A DNA stretch of 31,479 nt from Candidatus Thorarchaeota archaeon (GTDB lineage: Archaea; Asgardarchaeota; Thorarchaeia; Thorarchaeales; Thorarchaeaceae), in the NCBI GenBank assembly GCA_016840385.1, contig JAEOSL010000032.1:1-31479 (forward strand). Direction: 5' to 3'. Under the pieces are notes generated by a model. That model was given only the letters and a program-made list of their open reading frames with translations, was not told the DNA's origin and searched no databases. This document shows positions 16,101-24,243 of the stretch, piece by piece. Every line of letters starts with the position of its first letter. The first letter of the stretch is position 1. Made by a program: the position numbers and the translations under genes.

Positions 16101-16311
16101 TGAACAAAAGTGACAATAAGTATAGTAGGGGGAAATTATGATAACAGATTTCTATTTCCCTCTCAACTTATTTTCTCTAGAGAGTTCTTTTTCTTCCCGT
16201 GTCACAATCCTTAAAACAGGAACCACTCCGAACCAGTTTATCCTCTTAATCTGGCATAGACGCTAGACGTCGTGTCCGGGGTGAAAAAAGTGACAATGAA
16301 TGCAGTAGACC
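16098..16311. repeat. Imperfect direct repeat, 16098-16128 and 16280-16311
   Basis: GGTGAACAAAAGTGACAAT at the end of element B resembles GGTGAAAAAAGTGACAAT at 16280, with one base missing in the second copy. Weaker similarity continues for about 12 more bases, ending in AGTAG in both. The second copy lies in the leader of the broken rpl11 gene. Confidence 0.6.
16228..16243 (+). promoter_or_regulatory. Likely rpl11 promoter (BRE/TATA)
   Basis: CCGAACCAGTTTATCC has an A/G-rich BRE-like part and a TTTAT core. Transcription would start near 16264, giving a 5' leader of about 140 nt before the rpl11 start, which includes a 39-codon open frame from GTG 16281 to TGA 16400. Confidence 0.4.
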
Positions 16312-16400
16312 TTGTTGGATATAGTATGACTTCTGTCCTTCGGGTCGAAACCATCGGAAACGTTGCGTACGTACCGAGTGCACTGCATCAGGAGTCGTGA
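16281..16400 (+). other. Possible short leader ORF before rpl11
   Basis: An open frame of 39 codons (opening MKKVTMNAVDLVGYSM, from GTG 16281; ATG 16296 in frame) ends with TGA at 16398-16400, between the GGAG at 16391 and the rpl11 start at 16406. No ribosome site is seen for it. It may be a leader peptide coupled to rpl11, a remnant of another gene, or chance. Confidence 0.2.
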
Positions 16401-16405
16401 ATAAC

Positions 16406-16504
16406 TTGAGCGAAAAACCAATAGTAGTAGATGCCCTCGTCGAGGGAGGGAAGGCCAGCGGTGGTCCGCCGACACGACAATGGTTCTTACGAAGCTGTGC
16501 CTGA
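16406..16504 (+). pseudogene. rpl11: Ribosomal protein L11, truncated after about 22 codons
   Basis: From TTG 16406, with GGAG at 16391-16394, the frame reads MSEKPIVVDALVEGGKASGG then PP, the N-terminus of archaeal L11 up to the conserved GGPP. L11 should continue LGPALGPLGVN. Here the sequence changes at about 16472 to unrelated codons and stops at TGA 16502. L11 belongs to the stalk base that engages translation factors. Its position directly after spt5 is the conserved one, so this is the original locus, cut by a rearrangement or a contig misjoin. Downstream rpl1, rpl10 and rpl12, normally next, are absent. An intact copy must be elsewhere if the assembly is right. Confidence 0.75.
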
Positions 16505-16525
16505 TGCTACTTGTGTTGTTGGTTC

Positions 16526-17296
16526 CTAATCACGAAGGCTTGCATAGACATGGTCAGAATTGTACACTTCTATTCCGATGTAGGGAATAGCATAAAGGTT
16601 GGGGGATGTGCTATACCTACCTGACCCTCTGAAATACCATCCGTCTAATACTGAGAATGAAATTGGTCCTGTACCAACTCTTAGTACTCCATGTATTCCT
16701 GTAGGAAGGTCAATGTCAAGGAGAACGGTGTCAGGGGTCCTAGATGGGGTCGCTCCAGTATGAATATCCATATGCGTCCCAACAACAATATTCTCGGTAA
16801 TATCAAGACGTAGAATTCCTGCTGCATAATAGTCAATGTCACTCCCTTTGTTATTCACTTCTGTAAAATTCGCACCATTATCAAAGATGAACGTGGAATT
16901 CAGAGGTGTATCTCCACCGATGAATATCGAGTAGGGAATCCCAGTACCGAGTACTATTGTCATAGTTCTCATTCGCTTTACAGTCTGAAACCAGTACCAA
17001 TCATCGAAATACTCTAGGGAAATAGCATCCCCCAGAGTTGCGGGCTCATAGAGAGTGAAATCAATACGATAGAATAACGACTCATCATCAACAAAAGATA
17101 CTGTGAGATTCGTATCCTTAAACTGTCCGAATTGTAATTCGACAGACTCCAAATTGGATGGTAGTTGTGCCTCAAGATGGTGAGATATTCCGTAGGATAA
17201 CAAAGGTATACCATATGTCACGAATAGACCAGAGCCACCCAGCACCACAATAATGATCAATGCTGTCCTCTTTGTTTTTCTCGTCATGTTCCTCAC
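16526..17296 (-). CDS. Membrane-anchored extracellular protein, paralogue of 28929-29675
   Basis: 256 residues with one N-terminal membrane helix (TALIIIVVLGGSGLFVTYGI, about 11-30) and a beta-rich ectodomain of unknown fold. It aligns along its length with the protein at 28929-29675: VSFVDDESLFYRIDFTLYEP against INFVDNPDLMYSIDVEQYQP, LGTGIPYSIFIGG against LGTGTSYVIAIAG, LDIDLPTGIHGVL against VDIDLPSGMNGIL, and an identical C-terminal SLRD. NxT/S sites suggest surface exposure. A TCACCTC-complement Shine-Dalgarno (GAGGTGA) precedes the ATG. It is the first gene after the rpl11 break. Confidence 0.65.
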   Translation of the reverse strand: MRNMTRKTKRTALIIIVVLGGSGLFVTYGIPLLSYGISHHLEAQLPSNLESVELQFGQFKDTNLTVSFVDDESLFYRIDFTLYEPATLGDAISLEYFDDWYWFQTVKRMRTMTIVLGTGIPYSIFIGGDTPLNSTFIFDNGANFTEVNNKGSDIDYYAAGILRLDITENIVVGTHMDIHTGATPSRTPDTVLLDIDLPTGIHGVLRVGTGPISFSVLDGWYFRGSGRYSTSPNLYAIPYIGIEVYNSDHVYASLRD

Positions 17297-17319
17297 CTCT
17301 CTCTATGTCACCTCACCTA

Positions 17320-18732
17320 TTAAGCTGAACTGGCGTCCATCACTGGTATCCGCATCATATACATTGAAACTGCAAGAGCTAGAGATGTTAGCAATAGACT
17401 ACCAATCGCAACCCTAGCAGCTCTCTGTCCAATTGAGATATCGGACCATGAAAGCTTAGTACCAAGTTCATTAACTCCAATATCAAGTGAACCACCTACA
17501 GATTGTAATAATCCACTCACAACTACCGTGACTGACATAGTGATGAGGAAGGTTTGTCCCCCACCAATAGGTCTCTCTTCCTTATTGAACCGAAGCATAT
17601 TATCAAAGCTCATTTCGAAGATTACTTCTCCCAGCAATTCGTAATACTCTCTAACAGCTCTTCCTGTTATCTTCAGCGCAGTGTTGCTACCTATTTTCTG
17701 CGATAGCTCTTGAAGTAGCGATGATCTACCTGATACTTTGCTCCAGATTCTTGACAACAACCCAACTCGCGTCGTACCTTCACGCGACCCTAGTTTCAAT
17801 ATCCGACTAACTGCGGAACCAGTACCACCAGTTGATTGTGCCAATCGTCCTGCAATCATACCTCCCGCTCTTCCAAGACCAAAGGATAATGCGTTAGCCA
17901 CAGCCTCAGTAAGAAGGAGATTCACTCCCTTGTTCGATGTCATCTGCCAGAAGCTGAAGTTATCTATGTAGTCCTCGGTGAAGGCGGTTCCATTGACCAG
18001 CGACGTCACAGAATTAGCGAGATTCATTCCACCATGAATAAGATGGTCAAAAAGGGATTTTCCTGTCGTTGTACTTACTATCATATCAGAACCCCATAGG
18101 ATCATTACTCCACCTCCAACTGGGGCAGTGAGTACACCTACACCAACCATAGCAGCACCCAAGACTGCGAGCCATTTCTTCATAGATTGACTTTCCTCTT
18201 GTAGGCGACTTTGTTGAGAGTAGTATGTATGTAGGTAGGATTCATCATACTCCATCTTTAGATAGAAGACATCAGCATAGAGCAGGTTCCTTATCATAGA
18301 AACAAAGTCCGTGATAGTAGACGGTGTCTGATTATACGCCCAGATTGATATCACTGGAACAGTGGTCATGGTCTGATTGTTGGAGAACCAGATAGGTACT
18401 GATGTTTCATCACTCAATCTGTTGGTCAACTCACCAAGGTCAATGATGATAGGCTCTGGATTCGCACTAGTGATAATTGTACGATTTACCCAGTAGGGAA
18501 TTCCTGCTAGATCTATCTGAATCGTTACATATACTTCAGTTCCCACATCAAGTCCAGACCAATCTAGGTCCAATGTGATTTTCTGACCACGGAGTAGCTG
18601 GTGACGGAGGATTGTTCCATCAGCCTCTGCCCATTCAAGACCTGGAGCAATGAGGTCAAACCGCGGATCATCAGAGTCCCAGTCAGAAGTTTCCATAAGA
18701 GATGGCCGCACTAGCATTGTATCATTATGCAT
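17320..18732 (-). CDS. Large membrane protein of unknown function, probably lacking its N-terminus
   Basis: 470 residues with no signal peptide. Residues 1-175 look extracellular and beta-rich (DLDWSGLDVGTEVYVTIQID, several NxT/S sites). A hydrophobic Gly-rich stretch follows at about 184-212 (WLAVLGAAMVGVGVLTAP), then helical segments near 280-300, a long amphipathic region, and two C-terminal membrane helices (TMSVTVVVSGLLQ and IGSLLLTSLALAVSMYMM). An ectodomain without export signal, together with a start only 4 bp from the divergent gene, suggests the true 5' end was lost. It follows the 16526-17296 gene's strand and is 23 bp upstream of it, so both may be one unit. Confidence 0.5.
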   Translation of the reverse strand: MHNDTMLVRPSLMETSDWDSDDPRFDLIAPGLEWAEADGTILRHQLLRGQKITLDLDWSGLDVGTEVYVTIQIDLAGIPYWVNRTIITSANPEPIIIDLGELTNRLSDETSVPIWFSNNQTMTTVPVISIWAYNQTPSTITDFVSMIRNLLYADVFYLKMEYDESYLHTYYSQQSRLQEESQSMKKWLAVLGAAMVGVGVLTAPVGGGVMILWGSDMIVSTTTGKSLFDHLIHGGMNLANSVTSLVNGTAFTEDYIDNFSFWQMTSNKGVNLLLTEAVANALSFGLGRAGGMIAGRLAQSTGGTGSAVSRILKLGSREGTTRVGLLSRIWSKVSGRSSLLQELSQKIGSNTALKITGRAVREYYELLGEVIFEMSFDNMLRFNKEERPIGGGQTFLITMSVTVVVSGLLQSVGGSLDIGVNELGTKLSWSDISIGQRAARVAIGSLLLTSLALAVSMYMMRIPVMDASSA

Positions 18733-18736
18733 CCAG

Positions 18737-19990
18737 ATGGTATCAGTTGCTACTGTCCGAGACTATGGAAAAGGACTCAAGTATGAACATCTAACCCAAA
18801 GAGAGAACGATGAGAAGTTATCAAACCCTCATGTCATTGGTAAGTTTGGGATTGGTCTAAAGGATGCTCTTGCTACATTTGATAGAAAAGGAGTCACAGT
18901 ACTAATCAAGTCGAAATATGGGGAGATCACTCTTGGAAAGTTGGCGAAGCACGACTTTGATGATATAATGACTCTTCATGCATATGTTACAGAACCATCC
19001 GATTCGGAGTTCGTAGGAACCGAGTTCATTCTTTCTGGAACAACCAAGAAGGATATTGATGAAGCAAAGGACCTCTTCCTAGTCTTCTCTGGTGATAAGA
19101 TGCTTGAAGAAACAAAATTCGGTTCTGTTATATCAAAGAAAGGTAAGACTGCTCGTATCTATGTAAATGGGGTGCGAGTTGCAGAAGAAGAGAACTTCCT
19201 ATTCAGTTACAACATTACTTCATTGACGAGTACAATCAGGAAGGCAATGAATAGAGAAAGAACAAATGTGGGTAGATCGGCCTACTCTGATAGAGTGAAA
19301 TCAATTCTTCTAGCATGTGAAACCCCTGAAGTTGCAGGTCCTCTTATGAATAATCTAAAGGACTATCAAAAGGGAACTCTTCATGAGGAAGTAGGATGGT
19401 TGGACATTCAGGAACATGCTGTGAAGATCCTCTCAGCTAAGACACGGGCTGCCTTCTTTACTTCTAATGAACTCATGCGAGCCGGAGATGTTGTAGGTGA
19501 TGCAATCCATTCTGGAATAGAGGTAGTTGTGATACCTGAAAAACTTCGAGAAAGAATCAGGGGTCAGGTGGATATCTCTGGAAAACCAATAAGGGATTTG
19601 AGTCAGTTCGTTCAGGAACTCTCTGATAGTTTTGAGTTTACATTCATTGAGGAAGAAGACCTGACACAGACAGAGAGGAAAGTCTTCGGAATTGTGGATG
19701 TACTCTTCACACTCATTGGAGGTAGACCTGTAGACATCAAGAAGATTTCAATATCCGAAACCATGAGAAAAGATCCCGAGTCATTCATAGAAGCAGAGGG
19801 CTTGTGGATCCCATCTGAAGGACATATTATTTGTAAACGGACTACGCTGGAGAATTCTGCTAAATTTGCAGGTGTGTTACTCCATGAAACAGGTCATGTC
19901 ATAAGTGGAGCATCAGATTGTTCACGAATATTTGAACATGAATTGACAAGACTATTGGGAATCCTCGCTTCATCTAGTATTGATGCATGA
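18737..19990 (+). CDS. GHKL ATPase-like / HExxH metallopeptidase fusion, N-terminally truncated
   Basis: 417 residues from ATG 18737. The start runs straight into a GHKL (Hsp90/gyrase/MutL-type) ATPase core: VRDYGKGLKYEHL gives the G1 box DxGxG, and IGKFGIGLKDALATF the G2 box with ATP lid. The first part of the fold, including the N-box helix with the Mg-binding Asn, should lie upstream and is missing. The C-terminus has LLHETGHVISG, an HExxH zinc site, followed by FEHELTRLLG with a Glu suited as third ligand, a zincin-like peptidase. The in-frame extension back to 18650 is merely antisense to the neighbouring gene. Such ATPase-protease fusions suggest stress or defence roles; here activity is doubtful. 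Confidence 0.6.
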   Translation: MVSVATVRDYGKGLKYEHLTQRENDEKLSNPHVIGKFGIGLKDALATFDRKGVTVLIKSKYGEITLGKLAKHDFDDIMTLHAYVTEPSDSEFVGTEFILSGTTKKDIDEAKDLFLVFSGDKMLEETKFGSVISKKGKTARIYVNGVRVAEEENFLFSYNITSLTSTIRKAMNRERTNVGRSAYSDRVKSILLACETPEVAGPLMNNLKDYQKGTLHEEVGWLDIQEHAVKILSAKTRAAFFTSNELMRAGDVVGDAIHSGIEVVVIPEKLRERIRGQVDISGKPIRDLSQFVQELSDSFEFTFIEEEDLTQTERKVFGIVDVLFTLIGGRPVDIKKISISETMRKDPESFIEAEGLWIPSEGHIICKRTTLENSAKFAGVLLHETGHVISGASDCSRIFEHELTRLLGILASSSIDA

Positions 19991-20022
19991 TTACTAATAG
20001 AAATTGTAGAGGAATTCTCTTT

Positions 20023-20934
20023 TTAGTCCAATTCTTCATAGCTCTTGAATAGAGCAGCCAGCTCCATCTGAATGATGTACTCAACCTTATCTCGATGCTT
20101 TCTGATCTTATTCTTGAGAGGTATTGTTAGATTAGCATAGGAAACAAAAACAACAAGGTCAGACTCGTTATCTAGAGGTCGAGATATTTGATACCAGACA
20201 TCTTCTTCATTAATCGGTCTGGTTATTTCAGCACCACTCTTGATTACAAAGTCCACCTGATAGGTACCTTCATCAATTTTCACAATAATCTCAAAATCTG
20301 CAATCTCATGAGCTGTATGTGGTCGGGTAGATAGTTCCTCAAGTTTGGCCTTTTGGTCTGCGGGTACTATATCAGACTCCATTAATATTCGAGCGAGTCT
20401 GTCACGAATATCTTGGTCATTGTAGGTTTTGAGTTTATCCAGATCAGTCTCAGAGATATCAATACCCAGATTTGAATAGTGACTTTCAAATAGACGTTCT
20501 AAGATTTTTGATGAGTCAGCTGGAGTAGGATGTTGTTTTGTAAGTTCATGGGAGAGTTCCCTTAACCTCACTTCTACTCGCCTTTTTCCAAGAGTACAAT
20601 TCCCTTCCAAAAATTTCCTTGATTCGTCCGACCACCAATAGAGTATATGTCTGGTTCCCCAACCATCCTTTGGAGTTGCAGCCTTGAAGATGGTTGAACC
20701 AATTCTGTGAAGAAGTTCAGTTAGTTCTCCATATTCACCTTTCATAAGCTCAGTAGCAAGGGAGCTTATCTCTTCGATGAGTTGTCTCTGTTCATCTTGA
20801 TTCATTTTAAACCAATTTGTTTCAGTCATTCGTATTCGTTCGTATAGTTTCTGAAGAGAAGAGAGGGCTTCTCCAAGACTTACTCTTTCCTTAGCCATCT
20901 GTTCTCGTTTCTTTATTCGATGTTCATAACCCAT
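20023..20934 (-). CDS. Hypothetical soluble protein, 303 residues
   Basis: Not recognised. The N-terminal 210 residues are helical and charged. The C-terminal part, about 208-285, alternates strands and helices: ADFEIIVKIDEGTYQVDFVI then KSG, ISRPLDNESDLVVFVSYAN, LKNKIRKHRDKVEYI. That layout vaguely recalls a restriction-endonuclease-like core (D213, D228, K232), but the canonical E-x-K pair is absent, so this is speculation. CAGGAG 8 bases before ATG supports the start. It converges on the GHKL-peptidase gene with 32 bp between stops, so they may form an accessory pair. Confidence 0.6.
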   Translation of the reverse strand: MGYEHRIKKREQMAKERVSLGEALSSLQKLYERIRMTETNWFKMNQDEQRQLIEEISSLATELMKGEYGELTELLHRIGSTIFKAATPKDGWGTRHILYWWSDESRKFLEGNCTLGKRRVEVRLRELSHELTKQHPTPADSSKILERLFESHYSNLGIDISETDLDKLKTYNDQDIRDRLARILMESDIVPADQKAKLEELSTRPHTAHEIADFEIIVKIDEGTYQVDFVIKSGAEITRPINEEDVWYQISRPLDNESDLVVFVSYANLTIPLKNKIRKHRDKVEYIIQMELAALFKSYEELD

Positions 20935-20972
20935 ATTGATCTACTCCTGTGCTAATCCAATAGTTTCAAATT

Positions 20973-21050
20973 CTATATGTTGAACATTCTACGATATTCT
21001 TCAGCTAATGAATGTGCTACACTTTCTACATTGAAATCATCTTTGGACAT
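20973..21050 (-). other. Short coding-like remnant upstream of the 303-residue gene
   Basis: On the minus strand ATG 21050 opens 25 codons reading MSKDDFNVESVAHSLAEEYR then RMFNI and TAG. The same frame is open a few codons further back to a TAG. Composition looks like the C-terminal helix of a real protein. It could be a tiny gene or the tail of a deleted one. The rest of 20935-21199 shows only a TATA-like GTATATAC near 21148 on the minus strand. Confidence 0.25.
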
Positions 21051-21199
21051 TCCTTGGATTTCTTTGATTCTGAACTAAAAAGCATCTTTGGAATAGGATC
21101 GCATATGCCACATCCAGAAGGTCGTATGCCATTCTATGCAGTATATACGGACTAGATTTCATAGATGGATCGTACCCTCTTGCACTCTCTCAGCTAGCC

Positions 21200-22495
21200 T
21201 TACGCCCTTGCTGAGATGACTATATTTGCAATGAATTCTGCTCCATCTTGGTTTACATCTCGGTTTGTCATTCGGTGAGCCCACAGACGACCTTCATGCA
21301 TCCAATAGGAAGTCCATCCCGTTTCTAATCTTAGTTGTTCATTGCTCAGTCCAACAATTTGTCCTGCGAATTCTTCGTCCCTCTCAGTTTCGTTCATTGA
21401 TGCAAACTGGCTTAGGGTCATATTCTCAAATGCAAATTGAATTGCAATCAACCTTGGATCTTGAACAGTGCCCCAATCCAGAACTTCGAACGTGATACTA
21501 TATCTGGCATATCCATATTGCAGTTTGTCCGGAAATACTACAAATACAGCCCACCACTCTCCAAGGACCATTGTGTCACCCCCAATAGAACTTGAATAGA
21601 GGATGAAGGTTTCAGGTTCATCATCAAAGGGAGGTGAAATATTCCACGTATAACTCACACCACTTGAAATGATAAGTAATGAGAGTGCAAGAGCAGCAAT
21701 ATTTTTCTTCGAAACAGGGAACGGAAACATTTCAGGGGTAGCCTTGAGTTGACCACGTTCTATGATTCTTCTATTTCCATATCTATAGATTAGCAAAGAA
21801 GGTATGACGATTAGAAACCAAACAAGCAACGGACCAACCACTTGAAGAAATTCAACTCCCATTCCCAGAGCATTTTCCATTTGAGAAACATTAGCAAACT
21901 GATATCCTGACATGAATACTGCTAGAAATCTGAATAAGTGATATAATGAATAGAAAGAAAACGTTCCCATCAGAACTTGTTGAGGGAGATAGCCAAAAAT
22001 TTGACTCATTAATAAGAAAATACTGATGCTGATAATTAGTGAATATCGCCAATCATCAAAGAAGTGTGCAATGATATACGTGATGATGCATGGAATCAAT
22101 GCCACCAGTAGAGCTGCAAAAAGGATTCCAAACAGATGATACAAGGGCACAGCAAGGAATATTGTAACTATGAAACTAAGCGTACCGATAAAAGTAGCGC
22201 AGATTATGTAGGTAATACCAATAGATCTATGGTCAATTTCCCGTGATTCTCGTTTATCTCTTCTTACCAGGATTACTGAACACAATGAAAATGGTATTCC
22301 AAGAATGAACACCATAGCTACGATATTTATGGCATGTAATGTGTTTGAGAACGACCCTGCATCCGACGGCACAAGGAATGGTACAAAAATCGCAATAGAA
22401 AGAATGGAAATGAACAGCCACATAGTCCATATAACATATGTAGGCCGTTCATATCCCGTTTCAATAGATGCAAAGTCCTCCAAGGTTTCCACCAC
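21200..22495 (-). CDS. Polytopic membrane protein with C-terminal ectodomain, unknown function
   Basis: 431 residues. About eight hydrophobic helices occupy residues 20-300 (for example WLFISILSIAIFVPFLV, AMVFILGIPFSLCSVIL, FFIVTIFLAVPLY-like, LVALIPCIITYIIA, SLIISISIFLLM and ALALSLLIISSG). The last 140 residues form a hydrophilic domain with NMT/NET sites and an Asn/Asp-rich NRDVNQDGAEF stretch. No family is recognised. Start GTG 22495; a second GTG follows directly. It is the upstream-facing neighbour of a secreted protein gene on the same strand 60 bp away. Confidence 0.6.
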   Translation of the reverse strand: MVETLEDFASIETGYERPTYVIWTMWLFISILSIAIFVPFLVPSDAGSFSNTLHAINIVAMVFILGIPFSLCSVILVRRDKRESREIDHRSIGITYIICATFIGTLSFIVTIFLAVPLYHLFGILFAALLVALIPCIITYIIAHFFDDWRYSLIISISIFLLMSQIFGYLPQQVLMGTFSFYSLYHLFRFLAVFMSGYQFANVSQMENALGMGVEFLQVVGPLLVWFLIVIPSLLIYRYGNRRIIERGQLKATPEMFPFPVSKKNIAALALSLLIISSGVSYTWNISPPFDDEPETFILYSSSIGGDTMVLGEWWAVFVVFPDKLQYGYARYSITFEVLDWGTVQDPRLIAIQFAFENMTLSQFASMNETERDEEFAGQIVGLSNEQLRLETGWTSYWMHEGRLWAHRMTNRDVNQDGAEFIANIVISARA

Positions 22496-22554
22496 TCTAC
22501 ATTCTACTATCTGTACTTGTTAATATCTGTACTTGTTGATATTTATTCTATATA

Positions 22555-23217
22555 CTAGTATTCGTACCAGCTGACCTCATCGACAGTAAGAGTTGCTCCA
22601 TTTGTTCCACCATAGTCTGTTACCTTGTAATCCCTACCTGCATAATACAACCACACTCTAAGTTCGATACAGAACTTATACCACGTATTATCAGCTAGGT
22701 TGTAACCGAATCCTTGTTCTACTAGAGGATCAGGAGTGTAGATTGCAGATACCGATTCATACGTTGCACCAGAACTCTCTTGTACCTCATCCCAGACCAA
22801 GAAACCAGAATACCAAGTTCCATCTGCTTCTCGAACAACATACCAGACCTCGATGTGCACTCTGCAGTCATATCTTGTGCTGAGCTTATAGTCAAGTGTC
22901 CAATCAGCTTCAATCCACCAATTGTCAGTTTGGTACACATCCATCTCATATGCACAACCTACCCATGCACTATCACTCGTACTTGCGCCATAAAACCATG
23001 GCCAACTGAGTTCGTTTACCTTTATCTCACATTCTCCTGTTGAAGCTGATGCACTTCTAGTGACAAAGTCTTGAAAGTCATCGTATCCAGCATCGGAGTA
23101 CGATGGAACATCACTTCCTCCGAAGGACGCATCAACGAGAGCTGGACTCGATGAGAACAGCAATATTGAGATTACAACACTAATGAGAATAATTTCTTTT
23201 CTTTCTGAATTTCCCAT
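22555..23217 (-). CDS. Secreted beta-rich protein of unknown function
   Basis: 220 residues from ATG 23217, which has a strong GGTGGTGA site just before it, unlike the upstream in-frame ATG at 23253. A signal peptide is clear: MGNSERKEI, a hydrophobic core ILISVVISILLFSSSPALV, then a small-residue cut region. The mature part is rich in Trp, Tyr and Asp with several cysteines (EC, GCAYE, DCRVH, FCIEL) and looks like a beta-sandwich; the sequence ends VDEVSWYEY. Homology is not recognised. Likely cell-surface or extracellular. Confidence 0.6.
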   Translation of the reverse strand: MGNSERKEIILISVVISILLFSSSPALVDASFGGSDVPSYSDAGYDDFQDFVTRSASASTGECEIKVNELSWPWFYGASTSDSAWVGCAYEMDVYQTDNWWIEADWTLDYKLSTRYDCRVHIEVWYVVREADGTWYSGFLVWDEVQESSGATYESVSAIYTPDPLVEQGFGYNLADNTWYKFCIELRVWLYYAGRDYKVTDYGGTNGATLTVDEVSWYEY

Positions 23218-23440
23218 TTCACCACCACAGATTACTAATGTTAAAATAATCATTTAAGTGTTGTCACAAATGCTTCTTTTGCATTTTTTATTTGTATGAT
23301 CAATTTTCTTCATTTGAAGCCCAACCTCTTTGCATCTTTGGTTGATTTGTGAACAATTGAAAACCAGCTAATCGGGAAAACATATCAGAAACCTATGGTT
23401 ATTCCAATGAGTAATCGAATCAAGTGTGGTGACCAATCTA

Positions 23441-23995
23441 ATGCAGAACATAGGTATAACATGGGCTCCAACACCAGACCCATTTCAGGTATCATTCAAT
23501 TGGGGTATCGTCATCCTCATTGTGGCGAGTGTGATAGCTATTGTTGTTCGGGTGTATATGATTGGTTTCCCAGAAATAGAGAAAGGTCAGACCAGAAAGC
23601 CTCAGCTTGGAGTTATCATTTTGACGATCTTAGCTATCTTTAGTCCTGAGGCTATCAGTGTATACTCTAGCCCTGAAGGTCCAGACATCTTTCTGGTTGC
23701 CATGTGGTTGAACACAATGAGCATCGTGTTGGCAGGATATTCATTCAATACATCCTTCTTCTTCATCGCAATCCCACTGACCCTTTTCAGACTGACCTTC
23801 CCACTAATGGTGTACAGATATTATCGAAGCATGACCTCACGTAGAAGTGTAATACTGACGGGGATCTTCGTTGAACTTCCAATGCTGATTCTTGGTTATC
23901 CTCTTTTGATACTCTTCATCGTAGGACTGGCAGTACTTTGGTTTGTACCTGTACCTATTTCTAAACGCCCAGTTATTTGGTCAGAACATGATTGA
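23441..23995 (+). CDS. Small polytopic membrane protein
   Basis: 184 residues from ATG 23441, supported by GGTGA nine bases upstream; GTG 23426 is in frame without a site. Hydrophobic segments: WGIVILIVASVIAIVVRVYM, LGVIILTILAIF, IFLVAMWLNTMSIVLAGYSF, FFIAIPLTLFRLTFPLMVY, and ILTGIFVELPMLILGYPLLI with LFIVGLAVLWFV. A Pro-rich short tail ends it. No family identified. A different frame at 23395-23643 covers the same DNA and is rejected. Confidence 0.5.
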   Translation: MQNIGITWAPTPDPFQVSFNWGIVILIVASVIAIVVRVYMIGFPEIEKGQTRKPQLGVIILTILAIFSPEAISVYSSPEGPDIFLVAMWLNTMSIVLAGYSFNTSFFFIAIPLTLFRLTFPLMVYRYYRSMTSRRSVILTGIFVELPMLILGYPLLILFIVGLAVLWFVPVPISKRPVIWSEHD

Positions 23996-24012
23996 GATTC
24001 GTAACTCAGCAA

Positions 24013-24028
24013 GCGATCTCTAGATCGC
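24013..24028. terminator. Short perfect palindrome after the small membrane protein gene
   Basis: GCGATCTCTAGATCGC can form a 6-bp stem with a TCTA loop, 18 bp after the stop at 23995. No T-run follows, so termination is possible but unproven. The rest of 23996-24243 holds a TATATTTTTG-like A/T-rich promoter region near 24178. Confidence 0.3.
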
Positions 24029-24243
24029 ATGGAATACATCAACTGATGAGGTCTTCAATCAGAACTTGCACTTGGAATGCTTAGCTGGATCATAAATTGA
24101 ATATGATGAATAAGAACAAGAAATAAACCAACTCACATATTGATTTATGTCCTTTATTCTAAACCATCTCAAATACGCGATATTTTTGTACACACGAATT
24201 CATTGTAGATTTGAATGATGTACTTGACTGGAGGATAACTATC

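Noticed and set aside
20023..20934. Calling the 303-residue protein a restriction endonuclease
   Set aside because: The strand pattern is suggestive but the E-x-K catalytic pair is absent, so it stays hypothetical.
23395..23643. Open frame overlapping the small membrane protein gene
   Set aside because: The alternative frame from 23441 has a clear ribosome site and an alternating hydrophobic pattern; this one does not.
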